Assembly: GCA_964473355.1 (NCBI GenBank)
Contig: CAYYOS010000069.1
Coordinates: 1 to 12,899, forward strand
Source: CAYYOS01 sp964473355
GTDB lineage: Bacteria; Pseudomonadota; Gammaproteobacteria; Burkholderiales; REEB80
DNA: 12,899 nt
Direction of reading: 5' to 3'
The position numbers and the translations under genes are program-made. How positions within the stretch are numbered: position 1 is the first letter of the stretch; each line of letters opens with the position of its first letter. Below the pieces are notes generated by a model, which was not told the origin of the DNA, searched no databases, and saw only the letters and a list, made by a program, of their open reading frames with translations. Positions 11,400 through 12,899 of this stretch are shown in pieces.

Positions 11400-11960
11400 A
11401 TGCAAAACGTCAACTTAACCAATCATTTTCTTATCGCGATGCCTGCGATGGCCGATCCCTATTTTTCACGCTCGCTTACCTACATTTGCGAGCACAATGA
11501 TCAGGGGGCGTTGGGCTTAGTGGTTAATCGGCCCGTGGATATGTCCTTGCAAACCTTGTTTGACCAAATCGGCATTAGCGCAGCCGCTCAGGTCGGGGCC
11601 TTAACCTTAGTGCATTTTGGCGGCCCGGTACAAATGGATCGCGGTTTTGTATTGCACGCGCCGGTGGGCAACTGGCAATCGACCTTAGCAATTAATGACG
11701 AAATTGGCTTAACCTCATCGAAAGATATTCTGGAATCCGTAGCCAAAGGCGAACCCCCTGAAAAAATATTGGTGACCTTGGGTTATGCAGGATGGGCGCC
11801 CGGGCAATTGGAATATGAGTTGACGCAAAATGCGTGGCTAACCGTCGCCGCCTCTCCCCAAGTGATTTTCGATTTGCCGGCGGAAGAGCGTTTCCCTGCT
11901 GCCATGGAACTCCTAGGCATAGATCCCTTAAGCTTAGCCTCCGGGGTAGGACATGCTTGA
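11400..11960 (+). CDS. algH: AlgH/YqgE family protein (UPF0301)
   Basis: This 186-residue protein is full length for the family. Family blocks are visible: LTNHFLIAMPAMADPYFSRSLTYICEHN at residues 6-33, GALGLVVNRP at about 36-45, a VHFGGPVQMDRGFVLH block at about 74-89, and GYAGWAPGQLEYEL near 127-141. YqgE/AlgH proteins accompany ruvX/yqgF in many proteobacteria. In Pseudomonas algH was linked to alginate control, but the biochemical role is not settled. No Shine-Dalgarno sequence precedes the ATG, and a -10-like GATAAT is placed for a leaderless transcript. The end overlaps ruvX by eight bases. Confidence 0.94.
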   Translation: MQNVNLTNHFLIAMPAMADPYFSRSLTYICEHNDQGALGLVVNRPVDMSLQTLFDQIGISAAAQVGALTLVHFGGPVQMDRGFVLHAPVGNWQSTLAINDEIGLTSSKDILESVAKGEPPEKILVTLGYAGWAPGQLEYELTQNAWLTVAASPQVIFDLPAEERFPAAMELLGIDPLSLASGVGHA

Positions 11961-12429
11961 GGCTAGCGCTGCATCTACGTCGATACCACCGCCGCAGCCG
12001 TCTTCTGGTGCGGTACTTGCCTTTGATTTTGGCGTAAAACGCGTTGGCGTGGCCGTGGGTAATTTTGAACTTAGGCTTGCCCATCCGCTCACTACGATCA
12101 CCGCAGCCACGCCCTCGCTGTGCATGGAAAAAATTGCCGCGCTAATTAAAGAGTGGCAGCCTGTGCAATTAGTTGTTGGCGAGCCCTATCATATGGATGG
12201 CACTGCGCATCAATTAACCCAGCGTTGCCGGCGCTTTGCAAAAAACTTGAGTGCTCGGTTTACATTGCCGGTGACGATGGTGGACGAACGCTTAAGTTCC
12301 TACTCCGCTAGTCTAGATCTAAATGATTTGGGCATATTTGGGCAAAAACAAAAACCGTTTATCGACCAAGTAGCAGCACTCGCCATTCTGCAAAGTTATT
12401 TTGATTTGAAGCCCGATGCCACTGCCTGA
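11953..12429 (+). CDS. ruvX: Putative Holliday junction resolvase-like / pre-16S rRNA nuclease RuvX (YqgF)
   Basis: This 158-residue protein has an RNase H-like fold. Catalytic motifs: Asp25 in VLAFDFGVKRVGVAVG (21-36), a VVGEPYHMDGT segment (about 74-84; families mostly have VGLP, so VGEP is a mild variant), MVDERLSSYSA at about 113-123, and the last Asp in DQVAALAILQSYF near 139-151. E. coli YqgF is needed for the final 5' processing of 16S rRNA. The N-terminal 17 residues are a Ser/Ala/Pro-rich extension over most family members. A start within that stretch is not supported by an ATG, so 11953 is kept, with GG-rich bases just upstream. It overlaps algH by eight bases and pyrR by 14. Confidence 0.93.
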   Translation: MLEASAASTSIPPPQPSSGAVLAFDFGVKRVGVAVGNFELRLAHPLTTITAATPSLCMEKIAALIKEWQPVQLVVGEPYHMDGTAHQLTQRCRRFAKNLSARFTLPVTMVDERLSSYSASLDLNDLGIFGQKQKPFIDQVAALAILQSYFDLKPDATA

Positions 12430-12899
12430 AGTTGAGGCGTTATTACAACGCTTGGCGCAAGACTTGAGCCCGTTTGTCACTGCGAATACCGCGCTCGTGG
12501 GCATACACACGGGCGGCGCTTGGGTGGCCGAAGAACTGCACAAGCGGCTGAAGTTTTCCTTTCCCTTGGGTGTACTGGACATTTCATTTTATCGGGATGA
12601 TTTCAGCCGCATCGGCTTACATCCTCAAATCAAGCCTTCCACTATTCCTTTTGATGTGGAGGGACGCGATATTATTTTGGTTGATGATGTCCTTTACACC
12701 GGCCGCACTGTTCGCGCGGCAATGAATGAGTTGTTTGATTACGGCCGACCCGCCTCCATTACACTCGCCGTGCTCGTTGATCGAGGCGGCCGCGAGCTGC
12801 CGGTGGCAGCGGCGGTCACGGCACACACTTTAGCGTTGGAGGCTAATAAAAACATCGAGCTTAGCCGGGATGAGGGGGGAAAATTAAAACTTGGGGTAA
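12416..12899 (+). CDS. pyrR: Bifunctional PyrR-like pyrimidine regulator / uracil phosphoribosyltransferase (partial)
   Basis: 161 codons are present with no stop before the window end. PyrR proteins are about 165-180 residues, so only a few codons are missing. The PRPP-binding loop IILVDDVLYTGRTVRAA is at about 86-102. The N-terminal LVGIHTGGAWVAEEL (27-41), the LDISFYRDDF stretch (54-63, with the Tyr-Arg-Asp-Asp of the family) and VLVDRGGRELPV (119-130) are also present. In Bacillus PyrR binds pyr mRNA for attenuation; in proteobacteria it usually precedes pyrB/pyrC, which are expected just outside the window. The ATG lies inside the end of ruvX (14-base overlap), so the three genes algH-ruvX-pyrR form one overlapping unit. 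Confidence 0.93.
   Translation, partial: MPLPEVEALLQRLAQDLSPFVTANTALVGIHTGGAWVAEELHKRLKFSFPLGVLDISFYRDDFSRIGLHPQIKPSTIPFDVEGRDIILVDDVLYTGRTVRAAMNELFDYGRPASITLAVLVDRGGRELPVAAAVTAHTLALEANKNIELSRDEGGKLKLGV

Overview
The window looks like a chromosomal segment of a proteobacterium of medium G+C, most likely a betaproteobacterium (Nitrosomonadales/Burkholderiales type). The clues are an MSHA-type pilus operon, the order RNB exoribonuclease - TonB-like protein, and the order algH(yqgE)-ruvX(yqgF)-pyrR. This placement is inferred from gene content and order; no marker gene gives the species.

Positions 1-6439, minus strand: an MSHA-type type IV pilus operon read as mshE (motor ATPase) - [inserted element] - mshG (inner-membrane platform) - mshB-like minor pilin - mshA-like major pilin - mshC - mshD - mshO (cut by the window start). 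MshE carries two near-perfect MshEN cyclic-di-GMP motifs, a Walker A motif and two CxxC pairs. Two sigma-54-like -24/-12 elements are visible, one before mshE and a nearly perfect one before mshA. A strong hairpin terminator follows mshA, which should let the major pilin outnumber the minor pilins. mshI-N do not lie upstream of mshE as in the Vibrio-type locus; trmL sits there instead.

Positions 4023-4730: between mshE and mshG lies a roughly 708-bp unit bounded by 40-nt terminal inverted repeats (37/40 identical). It is filled with purine-rich repeats built on AAAAGGCAAAAATT and encodes one four-helix-bundle protein of the 23S rRNA intervening-sequence (S23) family. A gene-less 129-bp relative with 11-bp inverted ends lies at 7012-7140, between trmL and yqiA. 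Together they look like a small repeat/protein element with autonomous-like and miniature forms. This is the most unusual content of the window.

Positions 6538-9599, plus strand: trmL (tRNA wobble 2'-O-methyltransferase), then a tightly coupled pair, a yqiA-like esterase and an RNB-family exoribonuclease whose stop and start overlap (TAATG). A TonB-like protein follows at once.

Positions 10544-11230: a Phd/YefM-type antitoxin and PIN-domain (VapC-like) toxin pair with its own promoter and a repeated operator-like heptamer. It is inserted between tonB and algH.

Positions 11400-12899: algH, ruvX and pyrR overlap head to tail; pyrR runs off the window end. No gene-free stretch exceeds 300 bases. 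The largest gaps are the repeat-filled 3997-4275 and the mshA promoter region 1890-2104.
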